A DNA stretch of 64,000 nt from contig JAFJTR010000007.1 in NCBI GenBank assembly GCA_022559985.1, forward strand, positions 701,023-765,022. Direction: 5' to 3'. Below are positions 11,163 to 22,681 of this stretch, in pieces. Made by a program: the position numbers and the translations under genes. Origin of the DNA: Parastagonospora avenae f. sp. tritici 18332-5. Taxonomy: Eukaryota; Ascomycota; Dothideomycetes; Pleosporales; Phaeosphaeriaceae. The notes under the pieces were generated by a model. The model was not told where the DNA came from, did not search any database, and worked only from the letters and a program-made list of their open reading frames with translations. The first letter of the stretch is position 1, and every line of letters begins with the position of its first letter.

Positions 11163-12962
11163 TTAGTCCTCCCACTTCACGATGCCATCCTCGGCAAAAG
11201 CAGCCATGTCATCATAGCTTATCAACTCTCCACACTCGGGGCAATTACAGTGATCCCACCCCTGAGCTGTAACGCATCGTTCAATGTGTGACTTGAGGCA
11301 CTGAACACAGGTCGCAGGCTCGTGCCAGCAGTTGCCAGATATTTGATGGTTGATAAATGCCGAGAGATCTTGAGAAGTCTTGCAGATGATGCAAGCTCGT
11401 TCCAAAGATGGCGTGGCCCCTCTGCGCGACGTAGGCCGGGGACTCGTCGGTGCGTGCGTCGGCGTATGGGGCGGTGGGGCGAGGGTAGTGGGCGATGGCA
11501 TACCGAGACTGCTCTTGCGGGAGTGCGACTGCATGGATTCAGGGCGCCTTCTCTTAAAATTGTCAATCGACAATCGCGATCGAATTCCTTTCTTTGGTGA
11601 CAGTGAATTGTCGCGATGCTCTTGGGACGACACTGTTGGGCTGAGTGGATCATCTGCCCAAGGTGCAAATGGCGGTGGCAGACTCTGGTCTAACATAGTG
11701 TGCTTAAATTCGAGGGGTGAGTGTGTCGGTGTTGGAAGGAGGTTCACACCAAGAGTCGATCCTCTCGATGGTGGTACTGGGGACCGTTTGACCTCGCCTT
11801 GGTATCTCGTCAAATTATCTTCTGTAAGATTCATTCGGCGAAGAGCCTCCATGGTCGTTTCTGGTGTTGGTGGATGCTGAGTGTTGCCAGAAGACCGTCT
11901 ACTCGTAGTGAACTTCTTGATCGACTCTGGGATCGCTGACCACCTCTTTTTTGGCTTCTTTTCGTCATCGTTCCTGCTATTATCAAAGCCATCCAGGATT
12001 GCGCGAACTGGGAAGGACGGCGAGGGAGGGCCGACTTCACACTCAGTTAAACGATTGTAGGTCGCGTCATGCTGTGCCTGTGTTGCTGTTGGACCCGCCT
12101 CTGAAATTGGCCGTGAAAAGTTGGGGTAACTATTGTTACGTAGTCCTCTCGACGATGCGATCTTACTCTTCCTGCGTTCGCGATGGTGGTAGGTCGCGAA
12201 GGATGTTGGACGAGGGCGTGAGTCGTTCAGATGAGGGCCACCGAGTGGAGAATAGCTGCCGTCCCTTGACATTGCGCTGGGCGGTTGATACGAAGCTGGC
12301 CGTCCTCTCTGGCCATCTGTCCATTGTTGCTGTGGCTGTTGAACTGGCCATGTCTGTGGATGCGAAAATTGCGGCATTGAGCCTGAGCTACTGCTGCTGG
12401 ACGAGAAGCTACTCCTGTGCATGCTTGGACTAGCCGGCTGTTGAGAATCGGGCCGACGATAGCTGTTAGGATTCATGGTAGATGGCGACGCGGTCCATTC
12501 AGGTGTCAGCAAATGTTGCGAGGTATAGGAAACTGGACGCAAACTCGTGAGCGGTCCAGGACGTTGCTTGTTGAACGAAACATCCAGTTTTGCCTTGGGC
12601 TCGAGTGAGTTTCGTACGGCATCCTCGGATCTAAATGTGGGTCGGTCGGCCCAATGCTCCAGCAGATGCGCGTCCTTGTTGTCAACGTTTCTGCCGTCAA
12701 CGACCGCACCAGGTCTCTTCTCGAAGTCTTCCTCCTCCTCTTTTTCTGATTCGATGTCTGATACATCCTGGTGGGCGTAGAAAGGTCGTTCTAACCATTT
12801 TGTGGTCTTTGACTGTGCACGATGTAATCCATTTGACTTTTCTTCCGTGTCAGCGATCAGCCCCAGCATACGCTGGGCTTTAGCGGAATCTCTTGTTATT
12901 GGGCGTGGATGTCGTAGTAACGGGTGGACATCGTGGCTGGATACTGGCGCCACAGCCGTCAT
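11163..12962 (-). CDS. Disordered protein with C-terminal RING/IBR-like zinc module
   Basis: Single-exon frame of 599 residues. Residues 1 to about 515 are Ser/Pro/Arg-rich and largely disordered, with short motifs conserved enough to look like linear interaction sites. The last ~80 residues are Cys/His-rich: CIICKTS..., then a His, CVQCLKSHIERC and CNCPECGELI. This spacing suggests two zinc ions bound in a RING- or IBR-like fold, as in ubiquitin-ligase adaptors. E3 activity is not shown: the spacing is not a textbook C3HC4, and a plain zinc-binding adaptor is equally possible. Confidence 0.75.
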   Translation of the reverse strand: MTAVAPVSSHDVHPLLRHPRPITRDSAKAQRMLGLIADTEEKSNGLHRAQSKTTKWLERPFYAHQDVSDIESEKEEEEDFEKRPGAVVDGRNVDNKDAHLLEHWADRPTFRSEDAVRNSLEPKAKLDVSFNKQRPGPLTSLRPVSYTSQHLLTPEWTASPSTMNPNSYRRPDSQQPASPSMHRSSFSSSSSSSGSMPQFSHPQTWPVQQPQQQWTDGQRGRPASYQPPSAMSRDGSYSPLGGPHLNDSRPRPTSFATYHHRERRKSKIASSRGLRNNSYPNFSRPISEAGPTATQAQHDATYNRLTECEVGPPSPSFPVRAILDGFDNSRNDDEKKPKKRWSAIPESIKKFTTSRRSSGNTQHPPTPETTMEALRRMNLTEDNLTRYQGEVKRSPVPPSRGSTLGVNLLPTPTHSPLEFKHTMLDQSLPPPFAPWADDPLSPTVSSQEHRDNSLSPKKGIRSRLSIDNFKRRRPESMQSHSRKSSLGMPSPTTLAPPPHTPTHAPTSPRPTSRRGATPSLERACIICKTSQDLSAFINHQISGNCWHEPATCVQCLKSHIERCVTAQGWDHCNCPECGELISYDDMAAFAEDGIVKWED

Positions 12963-14377
12963 GTTAGCGAACTACTCCCGGATGGAGCGAACGTGGAAAG
13001 AAAAGAAGGCGAGACGTGGGAAGCGAGCGTGAGATAAACACAGCACGAGCGAAATAACAGTGGACGGCGATCAGTCGCAGAAAAACATGGGAACGGTCCT
13101 AATTGTCAGCGGTTGCGATACGATGATGCCGCGAACGTACCGAGCCCCAGTAGTGTAACCCAAGATAGCCCACAGCAGCACAGCATACGCAAACACAACG
13201 ATCAATCGTTTCATGCCCTTGCTTAAGTGCGTAGATTATCCTCAGTTCGCCTAGCACAACGTGCGCCTCCGATAATTCGTTTTCCAGGTCGTCATACGAG
13301 GCGCACCATGGATACGCAATCGTAATCGGAAGTTTGGTGGGTTGCCTCCGCTCGTGAGGTCTAAGAATAGTGGTTGTCTAGGCATGCATTGGGCCTGGCT
13401 TGGGAAGACCCATGCAAAATGCCTCCAGTTGTGGCGATTAGAGTCACGTTAGCAGGTTAACGATCTCACGATTACAGGGATGCGCGCTTCTCTGATTGTG
13501 AAGTGCGGAGCTGACGCAGCAGCTAGAAATGCTGACGCCCGAATTCTTCAAAGTTTGTCTGCCCTTATAAACGAAAACGTCGTCTTCGCAACAAGACCCA
13601 CTGGCAGAAGCAGATCGGACCGGCCAGCATCAACCATTCCGGTTGCAAAACACCGTTGCTCCGGTGTCTTGGTTGCTGAGACGACGTGTAGTACACAAGA
13701 ACTCCGCTGCGTGGAATGAGACTGACGATGGCCCCAGGGAGCTGGAAAGCCGTTCTGCCGGATCGTCTCCTCCACAGGTAATGCCCCGTCAGCAATGCCG
13801 GTGAACTGTCTTGGCTTTCTCTCATGTGTCCCTCGCCCAGGCTGGGTCTTGCATACCTTGACAGAAGAGCAATGCCCAGTGGAACAAGGCGGAGTGTCTT
13901 GTGCAAGTGGGACACTGGGTGAATATAATTGGTAGTGATCGTTCTGCAGACGCCGAAATACCCTGTGGAGATCCAGTTTACTGAGGTTTTCAGCCTCGTC
14001 CTCGACATGCCTGCGTTTGGCCATTAAAGACGCCCTGGCGGGTAAGTGAACTGCAACAGGGTGCAGACGAGGCTCAGTCGATGAGCCACACGGCGTATCA
14101 TTTCAGTTTGGTGTAATGCCGCGGGGGACATAATCAGCGGGCAGTGCTGTGAACTCGTCTTATTGTGCGCCATCACGTGCAATGTAAGCAGAGGTCTTCG
14201 CGTCAAGCCCTTGACAAAGTGTCCATCAAACGTCAGCGCGCGACACGTGACGGATCGGATGCACCAGTCCCAGACAGGCTAGCAGCATGGTGATTCTTGG
14301 CACTCATGAAGAATCGCCCTGCTCAGCACGACGGCCATCGCCAAACCAACCACAACCGTCCAACAACCTGCAGCAAA
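12963..14377. other. Intergenic, divergent promoters
   Basis: About 1.4 kb between the zinc-module gene and SF3B1. Overlapping open frames of about 150 codons on the minus strand (13548-14024) have no recognisable domain, so I do not call them genes. Confidence 0.5.
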
Positions 14378-17300
14378 ATGGCCGGCCCGCGCGCAGGCAA
14401 GAGGTCACAGGCCAACAGCTCCGGCGATGGAGACACGTCCAACAACAAGCAGTCTCTCATGGAGGCGTCCGACAAGGAGCTCTACAGCAACGGCGCTGAC
14501 AAATTTTCGGGCTACAATTCTTCCATTGCTGTCCAAGACCAGGATGATGACATGGAGGGCGTAGAGCTCAACGGGCGCCGGCTCACCGGACAGTACACAG
14601 CTTCCAAGGAGATACTCAATGAGTATGCGCATGGCGACACGGCCGAGGCGGACATCCTCGACAGCCGCGAGAAGCAGGCCCAGATCGCATCGCGCGAGAC
14701 CGACTACCAGCGCCGACGATTCGATCGCGCACTGTCGCCCGACCGTGCAGACCCATTTGCAAAGGATGGTCAAGAGGGCGGACTCTCCTACAAGGAGATT
14801 ATGAAGGAGCGGGACTTCGAGCGCGAGGAGGCGCGTGTGCGCCAGCTAATCGATCAAAAGGAGCGATCAGGAGGCAACGAAGTGCTCGACCACAAGCCGA
14901 CCCTCAAGGACAGCGCGGATGCTACACCGGTCAATGGCGACAAAACCCCTCCCATGGAGCCAAAGAAGCGCAAGAGGCGCAGGTGGGACGAGAGCGCGCC
15001 AGAGGGTGCGCCGGCTGTCAAGGAGGAGGACAACGAAGAAGCCAAGGAAGAAGTCAAGGAAGCACCGGAGCCTACTAAGAAGCGCTCGCGATGGTCAACG
15101 GCAGCAGTGTCACCCGCGTCACCAGCTCCAGAGCAGAAGGCCCCCGAAGCCGCAGCTCCCGCGCGATCACGATGGGACACAGCTGTGGTGGCTCCCTCGG
15201 GCGGAGCGACACCAGCTCCCTCCACGAACGGCTCCCGATCAGGCAATTTGCCCCCTGTTGCTTTTGGTACAGATATCTCCAACAGGAATGCGCCCTTGTC
15301 GGATGAGCAGCTTGACCTGATGCTGCCCGGCGAGAAGGACGGTTACAAAGTGCTCGAAGCTCCCCCGGGCTACGAGCCAGTACGACGGCCAGTCGGCATG
15401 CCTGCACTCCCTACAGGCTACCAGGGTTTCTTGATCCCCGAAGCCGACAACAGCCTGGCTGCCATGGGCAAGCAGTTGCCAACCGAGATTCCTGGCGTGG
15501 GCGACCTACAGTTCTTCAAGACCGAGGACATGAAGTACTTCGGCAAGCTCACAGATGGTGCGGACGAGAACGACATGAGCGTCGAGGAACTCAAGGAGCG
15601 CAAGATCATGCGTCTTCTGCTCAAAGTCAAGAACGGAACGCCGCCTATGCGAAAGACAGCTCTTCGACAGCTTACAGACAACGCTCGCCAGTTTGGTGCC
15701 AGCGCTCTCTTCAACCAGATTCTTCCCTTGTTGATGGAGCGCAGCCTCGAGGACCAGGAGCGACATTTGCTTGTCAAAGTCATCGATCGTGTTCTCTACA
15801 AGCTGGACGACCTCGTTCGACCGTACGTCCATAAGATCCTGGTCGTCATTGAGCCTCTCCTTATCGACCAAGACTACTACGCACGTGTAGAAGGTCGCGA
15901 AATCATTTCCAACCTTTCCAAAGCAGCCGGTCTAGCACACATGATCAGTACCATGCGACCAGATCTCGATCACCAGGACGAATACGTACGGAACACTACG
16001 GCACGAGCCTTCGCAGTCGTCGCATCCGCCCTCGGTATACCAGCACTTCTTCCTTTCCTTCGAGCTGTTTGTCGATCCAAGAAGTCATGGAATGCTCGTC
16101 ACACCGGTGTCAAGATTGTCCAGCAGATTCCCATCTTGATGGGATGTGCTATTCTACCACATTTGAAGGGTCTGGTCGATTGCATCGGCGAGAACCTCAA
16201 CGACGAACAGCCAAAGGTCCGCATGGTCACCGCACTTGCGCTTGCTTCACTCGCAGAGGCTGCAAGCCCTTACGGTATCGAGTCATTCGATGACATCCTC
16301 AACCCTCTTTGGACTGGAGCCCGACGCCAACGTGGCAAGGCTCTCGCCGCGTTCTTGAAGGCGGTCGGCTACGTCATCCCCCTCATGGACGAGGAATACT
16401 CAAACTACTACACGAGCCAGGTCATGGAGATTGTTATTCGAGAGTTCCAGTCTCCAGATGAAGAGATGAAGAAGGTCGTGTTGAAGGTAGTCTCACAGTG
16501 TTCGAACACAGCAGGTGTAACTCCTGTCTACCTGAAGGACAATGTCCTGCCAGAGTTCTTCAAGCACTTTTGGGTACGACGAATGGCTCTTGACAAGCGC
16601 CAATACCGCCAGGTTGTTGACACGACAGTCGATCTTGCGCAGAAGGCCGGTGTCTCCGAGATCGTCGGTCGCATTGTTAATAATATGAAAGACGAAAACG
16701 AGGCATACCGTAAGATGACCGTTGAGACCGTCGACAAGGTCATCAGCACACTCGGCGCCCACGACGTCGACCAGCGTCTCGAAGAGCAACTCATTGACGG
16801 TGTTCTCGTCGCTTTCCAGGACCAAACTATCGAAGATCCGATCGTCATTGATGGTTTCGCTACTGTCGTCAACGCACTCGGCGAACGCACCAAGACCTAC
16901 CTCCCACAGATCGTGGCTACTGTGCTTGCGCGCTTGAACAACAAGTCTGCTACAGTTCGCCAGCAAGCAGCAGATCTCATCTCGCGAATCACCTTTGTCA
17001 TGCAGAAGTGCGACGAGGACCCGCAGCTGATCAAGCTCGCGCAGGCACTTTACGAGTACCTGGGTGAAGAGTATCCTGAGGTGCTTGGATCCATCTTGGG
17101 CGCTCTTCGTGCCATCGTCACAGTCGTTGGTCTCCACGCCATGCAGCCGCCTATCAAGGATCTGCTGCCTAGGCTCACACCCATTCTTCGTAACCGACAT
17201 GAGAAGGTGCAGGAGAACACCATCGACTTAGTCGGCCGTATCGCTGATCGTGGCGCCAACTATGTCAACCCCCGAGAGTGGATGCGAATCTGCTTCGAAC

Positions 17301-18022
17301 TACTTGACATGCTCAAGGCACACAAGAAGGGCATTCGACGTGCTGCCAATAACACCTTCGGTTACATCGCCAAAGCTATCGGTCCTCAGGATGTCTTAGC
17401 AACTCTTCTCGGCAACCTTCGCGTCCAAGAGCGTCAGTCCCGTGTCTGTACCGCCGTCGCCATTGGTATCGTCGCTGAAACCTGTGCGCCGTTCACTGTC
17501 CTCCCAGCTCTGATGAACGAATACCGCGTGCCTGAGCTGAACGTCCAGAACGGTGTGCTCAAGTCACTGTCCTTCATGTTCGAGTACATTGGCGAGATGG
17601 CAAGGGACTATGTCTATGCTATCACTCCCCTTCTCGAGGACGCCCTCATCGACCGAGACCAGGTCCATCGCCAGACTGCCGCTTCAGTCGTCAAGCACGT
17701 TGCCCTAGGCTGTGTCGGTCTCGACTGCGAGGATGCCATGATCCATCTGCTGAACCTGCTGTGGCCAAACTTGTTCGAGACCAGCCCGCACGTCATCGAC
17801 CGAATAGTCGAGGCTATCGAAGGCGTCCGCAACGCCGTCGGTACCCCGCTGGTTCTCAATTACCTCTGGGCCGGTCTGTTCCATCCCGCTCGCAAGGTCC
17901 GACAGCCGTACTGGCGCATCTACAACGATGCCTACGTCCAGTCCGCCGACTCGATGACACCCGCTTACCCGATGTTTGAGGAGGAGAACCTGAGGAGGCA
18001 TGAACTGGATATATTCATCTAA
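14378..18022 (+). CDS. SF3B1: Splicing factor 3B subunit 1 (U2 snRNP SF3B1/Hsh155/Prp10)
   Basis: Intronless, 1214 residues from the ATG at 14378 (AAAATGG context); an upstream in-frame ATG at 14297 would add 27 unlikely residues. The N-terminal third is disordered and holds several Arg-Trp U2AF-ligand motifs (RRRWDE, KKRSRWST, ARSRWDT). The rest is the HEAT-repeat superhelix, very similar to human and yeast SF3B1 throughout, including the C-terminal NVQNGVLKSLSF and LFHPARKVR segments. It clamps the branch-site/U2 duplex in the nucleus. The segment ILRNRHEKVQE keeps the Arg and Val equivalent to human R1074 and V1078, residues tied to pladienolide sensitivity. Length matches the fission yeast protein (about 1200). 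Confidence 0.97.
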   Translation: MAGPRAGKRSQANSSGDGDTSNNKQSLMEASDKELYSNGADKFSGYNSSIAVQDQDDDMEGVELNGRRLTGQYTASKEILNEYAHGDTAEADILDSREKQAQIASRETDYQRRRFDRALSPDRADPFAKDGQEGGLSYKEIMKERDFEREEARVRQLIDQKERSGGNEVLDHKPTLKDSADATPVNGDKTPPMEPKKRKRRRWDESAPEGAPAVKEEDNEEAKEEVKEAPEPTKKRSRWSTAAVSPASPAPEQKAPEAAAPARSRWDTAVVAPSGGATPAPSTNGSRSGNLPPVAFGTDISNRNAPLSDEQLDLMLPGEKDGYKVLEAPPGYEPVRRPVGMPALPTGYQGFLIPEADNSLAAMGKQLPTEIPGVGDLQFFKTEDMKYFGKLTDGADENDMSVEELKERKIMRLLLKVKNGTPPMRKTALRQLTDNARQFGASALFNQILPLLMERSLEDQERHLLVKVIDRVLYKLDDLVRPYVHKILVVIEPLLIDQDYYARVEGREIISNLSKAAGLAHMISTMRPDLDHQDEYVRNTTARAFAVVASALGIPALLPFLRAVCRSKKSWNARHTGVKIVQQIPILMGCAILPHLKGLVDCIGENLNDEQPKVRMVTALALASLAEAASPYGIESFDDILNPLWTGARRQRGKALAAFLKAVGYVIPLMDEEYSNYYTSQVMEIVIREFQSPDEEMKKVVLKVVSQCSNTAGVTPVYLKDNVLPEFFKHFWVRRMALDKRQYRQVVDTTVDLAQKAGVSEIVGRIVNNMKDENEAYRKMTVETVDKVISTLGAHDVDQRLEEQLIDGVLVAFQDQTIEDPIVIDGFATVVNALGERTKTYLPQIVATVLARLNNKSATVRQQAADLISRITFVMQKCDEDPQLIKLAQALYEYLGEEYPEVLGSILGALRAIVTVVGLHAMQPPIKDLLPRLTPILRNRHEKVQENTIDLVGRIADRGANYVNPREWMRICFELLDMLKAHKKGIRRAANNTFGYIAKAIGPQDVLATLLGNLRVQERQSRVCTAVAIGIVAETCAPFTVLPALMNEYRVPELNVQNGVLKSLSFMFEYIGEMARDYVYAITPLLEDALIDRDQVHRQTAASVVKHVALGCVGLDCEDAMIHLLNLLWPNLFETSPHVIDRIVEAIEGVRNAVGTPLVLNYLWAGLFHPARKVRQPYWRIYNDAYVQSADSMTPAYPMFEEENLRRHELDIFI

Positions 18023-18951
18023 GCGTAAGCTATAACCCCAGTGCCGCAGGTCTCGTCAACCTGTTTTCCTTTCTCTCTTCATTCCCCCCCTTTCATCTCG
18101 TGTATCATAGTTAAGCGCATGGGATAGCTTGGCAACGGCGTTATGGTTGGATCTCATAGGACTTGCAGGATGGCATCATTGCGAGCTCGGAATCGAAAGA
18201 CGAGATCTTGGCCGTTACGGTAATCAGAAAAACAATCTGTAATTTTTTTACAAGCTGATCTCCCTTAGGCTTCGTGACGTGCACCATACCCTTTATCGTT
18301 GTTACCTCCTCGGATATTTCTGAGGTAAGTCTCTACTTACGGTTGCTCTGTGTGCTGAACTCGTAAAGCCGCCCCATACCGTTTCATATGCATCACACTA
18401 TTCCCGTGAGACAATGTTTGTACAGCTTGTTTTTGTGACATGTTTGTTGATCTTGTTGATCCTGTGAAGGTAAGTGGGGGTCATGCCTGCCGTAATTGAC
18501 AGCCCGACCAGTGTGACACTCAACGTCAATCCACACATCACTATCATTGTCGGGACTTGTAAGCAGAGTACTCTCCATAATGAATAGGTGTGTCTCTGCG
18601 CCAGATGATGCCAGGACACCTTGATCTGATATCACCCAAAGTCATCAGTGATTAACCATAGTCCTAACTCTATAATGAATGCATCATATCCCCCAAACCC
18701 TGATAAGCCATGCGGCCATCTGGTGAAATGATAACCATACAATATAGTATAGCTGTTATGGAGCCTTGTGGCCATGTGTTCCGACCCCCGGTCGCCTCCT
18801 GGAAACAGAGCAGGCCTTGCTGACGACAGAGTTCAACACCGAACGCCACCCACGAACAATGAACCGTCCCAAACTTTTGGCTGAAAGCTACAACTTCTGT
18901 TGGCCTTCCAAGCCCACTCCTCCAACGCCCCAACGCCCAGCCAGAAGACAC
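18023..18951. other. Intergenic, no gene recognised
   Basis: About 0.9 kb between convergent genes. Only short open frames; nothing distinct. Confidence 0.55.
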
Positions 18952-20051
18952 TCAGTCCACTTTCTTCACCCTTTTCCCCTCCGCAATGATCCTCGCCTTC
19001 AGGCCGTTGAGGAACTCAAGCTACACACAAGTCAGCATATGAATCACTCATTGAAACCACGCACATGCTTACTTGTTCCGTAGGACCCCAAGCCGTAACT
19101 TTAAAACTACCCGCCTTCTTATCCTTCACCCTAATATGAAACGCCCTCTCATCGAACACCAACACCCCCAACCCCTTCAACCGATCCCCCCGATCAATCC
19201 CCACCACCCAACCCCCGGCATCATTCCAAACATTGCCCACCGCCTTCTTTGGGGTCTCATTGCTACTCACATGCGCGAAGCTCAGGTGTTGCAAACTCCG
19301 TGCTTCAGCGAGCAGGTGGAACATGGTGCGCGCAGACTGAGATACGTATATTTCGCAGCGCAGAGAGCGGAGGAGTGCGCGGTTGCGCGATATGCGCAGC
19401 AGGAAGTCGCCGGCGACTTGTGTGCCAGGGAAAGTGAAGGGTTGGGTGTAGAGGATGGGGGCGACTTCGGTGTGGATTTGCTGGCATGTGCGGAGGAGGG
19501 CGAGTTTATACGGGGAGTGGTAGGTTGGGGACCACACGGTGCGGGTGCTGCCTTTCATGGCGATGGGAATAGCGGGGTCCGAGTGTGTGGGGATCAGGGC
19601 GTAAATCGTGGTGCGGATGTGTAAGGGGAGAGCGAGGAAGCGGAAGGGGGTTTCTTGGCAGATTAGGAGGGCGAGGTGATTGGTGTAGGGGCCGGTGGGG
19701 AGGACGGTGGATTTGAGGAGGCTGAAGGGGAGGGGGGAGGAGAGTTGGAGGATGTAGGTCCAGGCTTGGGAGGATTTGTCGAGCCGTATGGTGTCAGTTC
19801 ATGTTTCCTATATGCTCGAGGCTCTTCAGCCGTGCTGAACGACTTACGATAGCTCTACCGTCTGGTGCCATATATGAGCAGTCCACAACGACACCATCAT
19901 CCTTCTCCATAGGTGTCTGCAGAAGCTTCGTCACTTCGGCGAACCTGTTGAATGCAGGCTTCTTGCGAGGTGCTCTTGGTGTTCGAGGAGGATTGTAAGT
20001 ACGATTAGGTGTTTTTGAAATCTGGACTCCGTTGTTGTCTTCTTCCTTCAC
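18952..20051 (-). CDS. 2EXR-like (F-box-like) uncharacterised protein, 5' structure unsettled
   Basis: The core exon, 19073 to about 19764, reads RFLALPLHIRTTIYALIP followed by LLRTCQQIHTEVAPILY, the pattern of 2EXR-type proteins abundant in Dothideomycetes and Sordariomycetes. A 52-nt intron (19021-19072, GTAAGC...GTAG, phase 0) leads to a 23-codon last exon (18952-19020) ending KRVKKVD. Upstream, the frame rich in Pro/Arg/Lys (19859-20051 and beyond) probably supplies the N-terminus, but the strong donor GTAAGT near 19846 does not match in phase; a weaker donor at 19858 does. No in-frame ATG is clear near 20051, so the start is unknown. Function unknown. Confidence 0.5.
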
Positions 20052-21216
20052 GTCGCTGAGCCTGTGCGACCGAATAGCGGATTTGGTGTGTTTACCGCTG
20101 ATGACTGTGACTTCGCGTCTGAAACGATCTGATGCTTTCCATCGATTTTGGCGCTTAATTTTGTGTTGCCTTTTGCATTTGGAGCTGTTACAGTGCTGGG
20201 TATGTCGTTTGAGAGATCCTCGGGCTTGATCTTCCTTACTGGCGTGTTCTTGCCCTACACAGTAGCTATGGGTGGCATCTTTGTCGCTCTGCAGTCTTTA
20301 TTCGAAAGCCTGGATATCTTTAAATCCTGGAATTTCAGGTGGTTGCAAGAACAATAGTGTTGGCGTGTTTGTGCTATGAAGGTATCAAAGCGTGGCTGTT
20401 GTCGGCTGTATATGGTTGCGTGACGCCTCAGCCAGTGTGGGTGATAGAACGGGCGTGAATGCTGTGCTCCTACTGAGATCTAATATGAGCACACGACTGG
20501 AGCCAGTCCGTGCTAAGGTGAGGTAGGATTTCAAGAGACTTGTAGGCTATAGTGAGATTAAAATGTATTGCAAGAAGCGGGAGCAGGATGATCAAGGCGA
20601 GAGAATAATTCCCTTGCCACAGAGAAGTTCCGGAATACCCTCAGCGAGTTCAAAGAAAGTAAGAGAAGCACAATGATACTTTTGTGTGCAAGCAATCAAT
20701 AAATGGTGGTGTGTACGGTACTCTCATTTGGCATGTTTACCCAGTGCAGGTTTCTCTGGCTCCATATCATGCTTTAATTGGGTATACACTCAGAAGATCT
20801 GAAGATCAGAAGCATTCCGAGGTATTGTAGGTGACCTGAACCGGCATCTTGACTTGCTCCTCCTGTGAAATGAACAGTCCTTGTAGACCTCCGATAGATG
20901 GAATAGACAAGAAAACTACAGAACGATTGTGACTCTGAACTCAATCCTATAAACGACTGTGAGCAATATTAGCTCTGAGAATGATACACCGGAGAAGATG
21001 GTGTAGACAAAGGTCAATCGAAATGTCAATGTTAACCACAGCCGAGACTGGCCCGCAATCCCCGCCCCATCGCCGAATATCAAGCTCCACGAAAGCTCCC
21101 CCAAGCTCCAAACACCACCAATTCGCGTCCCCTCCCCACTCCACCACAGCGCAAAACACGCCCATACCTGCGCGTCACTCCCTCCAAATCGCCTACCCGC
21201 CCCCATCCCCCTCAAA
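20052..21216. other. Intergenic, no gene recognised
   Basis: About 1.1 kb between divergent genes. It may include an unplaced first exon of the 2EXR-like gene near 20060-20250, where the minus-strand frame stays open without an ATG. Nothing else seen. Confidence 0.45.
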
Positions 21217-21676
21217 ATGTCCGAACCCTCCCCCAACCCCGAGCAACAAATCCTCGAAGAATCCACCTCCACCTACACCCCTCTCGCAAACGGCACGCCC
21301 CTCCCCGCAGACATAGAAATGGCCGACTCGGCACCAACTCCAGCGCCGGAAGTAACTTCTCCCCTCCCTTCAAATCTCGCACATTCTGACGCTGTGACAG
21401 CAACCCACCCCCGCCGTGCAAACCGCGCCACCTACGCCCGCACCCGTCGAGCAACGTCCAGTGCCGCCAGTCTCGTCGCGCAATAGTCCACACCCAACGG
21501 CGCAGGCGCCTACCCAGCCGATTCCGCATGGGAGCCCGACGAGGGTGTATTTGAATCAGTATGTCACGCCGCATTTGCTCGAGGCGATGAAACATTTGGC
21601 GACGACGGAGCCGGATAAGCCGCTTAGGTTCTTGAGCGAGTTTTTGGCACAGAAGAGTGCTGAGTTGGAGGGGTGA
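21217..21676 (+). CDS. sdc1: Dpy-30 domain protein, COMPASS (Set1C) subunit Sdc1
   Basis: Two exons (21217-21351, 21401-21676) joined over a 49-nt phase-0 intron (GTAACT...GACAG, branch CTGAC) give 136 residues. The N-terminal two thirds are Pro/Thr/Ala-rich. The C-terminal ~45 residues form the Dpy-30 dimerisation motif: PTRVYLNQYVTPHLLEAM, then LRFLSEFLAQKSAE. In the Set1/COMPASS histone H3K4 methyltransferase this four-helix bundle docks on the Bre2/Ash2 subunit. Length is in the usual range for fungal homologues. Without the intron the Dpy-30 part is out of frame with the ATG, so the splice is required. Confidence 0.9.
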
Positions 21677-22010
21677 GGATGGGAAGAGGCAATGGCATGT
21701 AGGGGCAGAGTATGGCAGAGTGCTGTGCAGAAGAGTGAGTGCTGTAATGGACAAGGCGCATAACAGGCGTTTAAAAGCATCAAGCATCAGTAGGAAAGGT
21801 TCGGGAAGATACCCAATTCAGCGACATCACGGTCACACAACCCCAAGAGCACAAGTTGCAAGTTCTTTTCATGTATTGAATTTAGATGTAATGCTTTTTG
21901 ATTCATTCCAGATCGTGACCTGCTAGGTATCCGTGAAGCATCCATGCCCGTAAAACTCCTTTCAGATGTTTCTCTTTCACCATGACCACCCACTCGCGAC
22001 CAAAGCGCGC
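21677..22010. other. Intergenic, convergent 3' ends
   Basis: A 334-base spacer between two convergent genes; nothing recognised. Confidence 0.55.
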
Positions 22011-22681
22011 TTATGCGACCAGGGTAGAGGCAGTGGCGCTCTCGTACCTCCAGGTAGGGGGGAGGACACCGACGGTCTTGTAGTAGCGGGAGAGACGGTG
22101 GATACGGGACTCAATGAGAATGAGGCGGCTGAGCAATGTTAGTGACAATTTCTTCGTTGAAGGCGTGGCAGCAACGTACAACTTTCCGTCACGGTCCTTG
22201 CGGTTGGTGGAGAGGTGCTTGCGGACGGCAACAGCCTTCTTGATGAGCATGTAGAGGTCCTCTGGGATCTCTGGGGCGAGACCTAATGGCACAATGTCAG
22301 CTTTGCACCGACAGAGGCAGATTTGTATAGCGCGGCAGGTGCACAATGGCAGAGCTGCTGTCGACGTGCGCTTCAGCTGGGGCAGGCTATCGTACCGTTG
22401 GACTTGAGGATACGGAGGATCTTGTTTCCGGTAACGACTGCGATCTGTTAGCGTGCGCAATTCGTAGATTCAGCGTCGCAGAACTTACCCTTGGTCTGGG
22501 CGATACCGTGAGAGTCACGAAGGATCTCACCAATCTGGGAGGGAGTGGCTCCCTTCTTCGCGAGCTTCTGGATCTGCTCGACGACCTGCTCGGGAGTGGT
22601 CTTGAGCCACGCAGGCGGGCTGCGGGAGTAAGGGATGGCAGAGGCTGATATGCCCTTTCCGTTGCTGTGAAGACGACCCAT
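22011..22681 (-). CDS. rps13: 40S ribosomal protein S13 (uS15)
   Basis: Four exons (22489-22681, 22396-22437, 22180-22282, 22011-22128) give exactly 151 residues, the usual length of this protein. The start MGRLHSNGKGISASA, the middle VTGNKILRILKSNG and the end WRYESATASTLVA are those of eukaryotic S13. It is an rRNA-binding protein of the small subunit, on the platform side. Introns are 51, 113 and 51 nt with phases 1, 1 and 2. The 42-nt second exon is short but fully conserved in sequence. No frame problem. Confidence 0.97.

Noticed and set aside
13548..14024. Two overlapping minus-strand frames of about 150 codons
   Set aside because: No domain, no splice-linked partner exon; two frames open over the same bases suggests chance.
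14297..14377. Upstream in-frame ATG that would extend SF3B1 by 27 residues
   Set aside because: The extension is unlike SF3B1 N-termini, and the ATG at 14378 has the better context and the conserved start.
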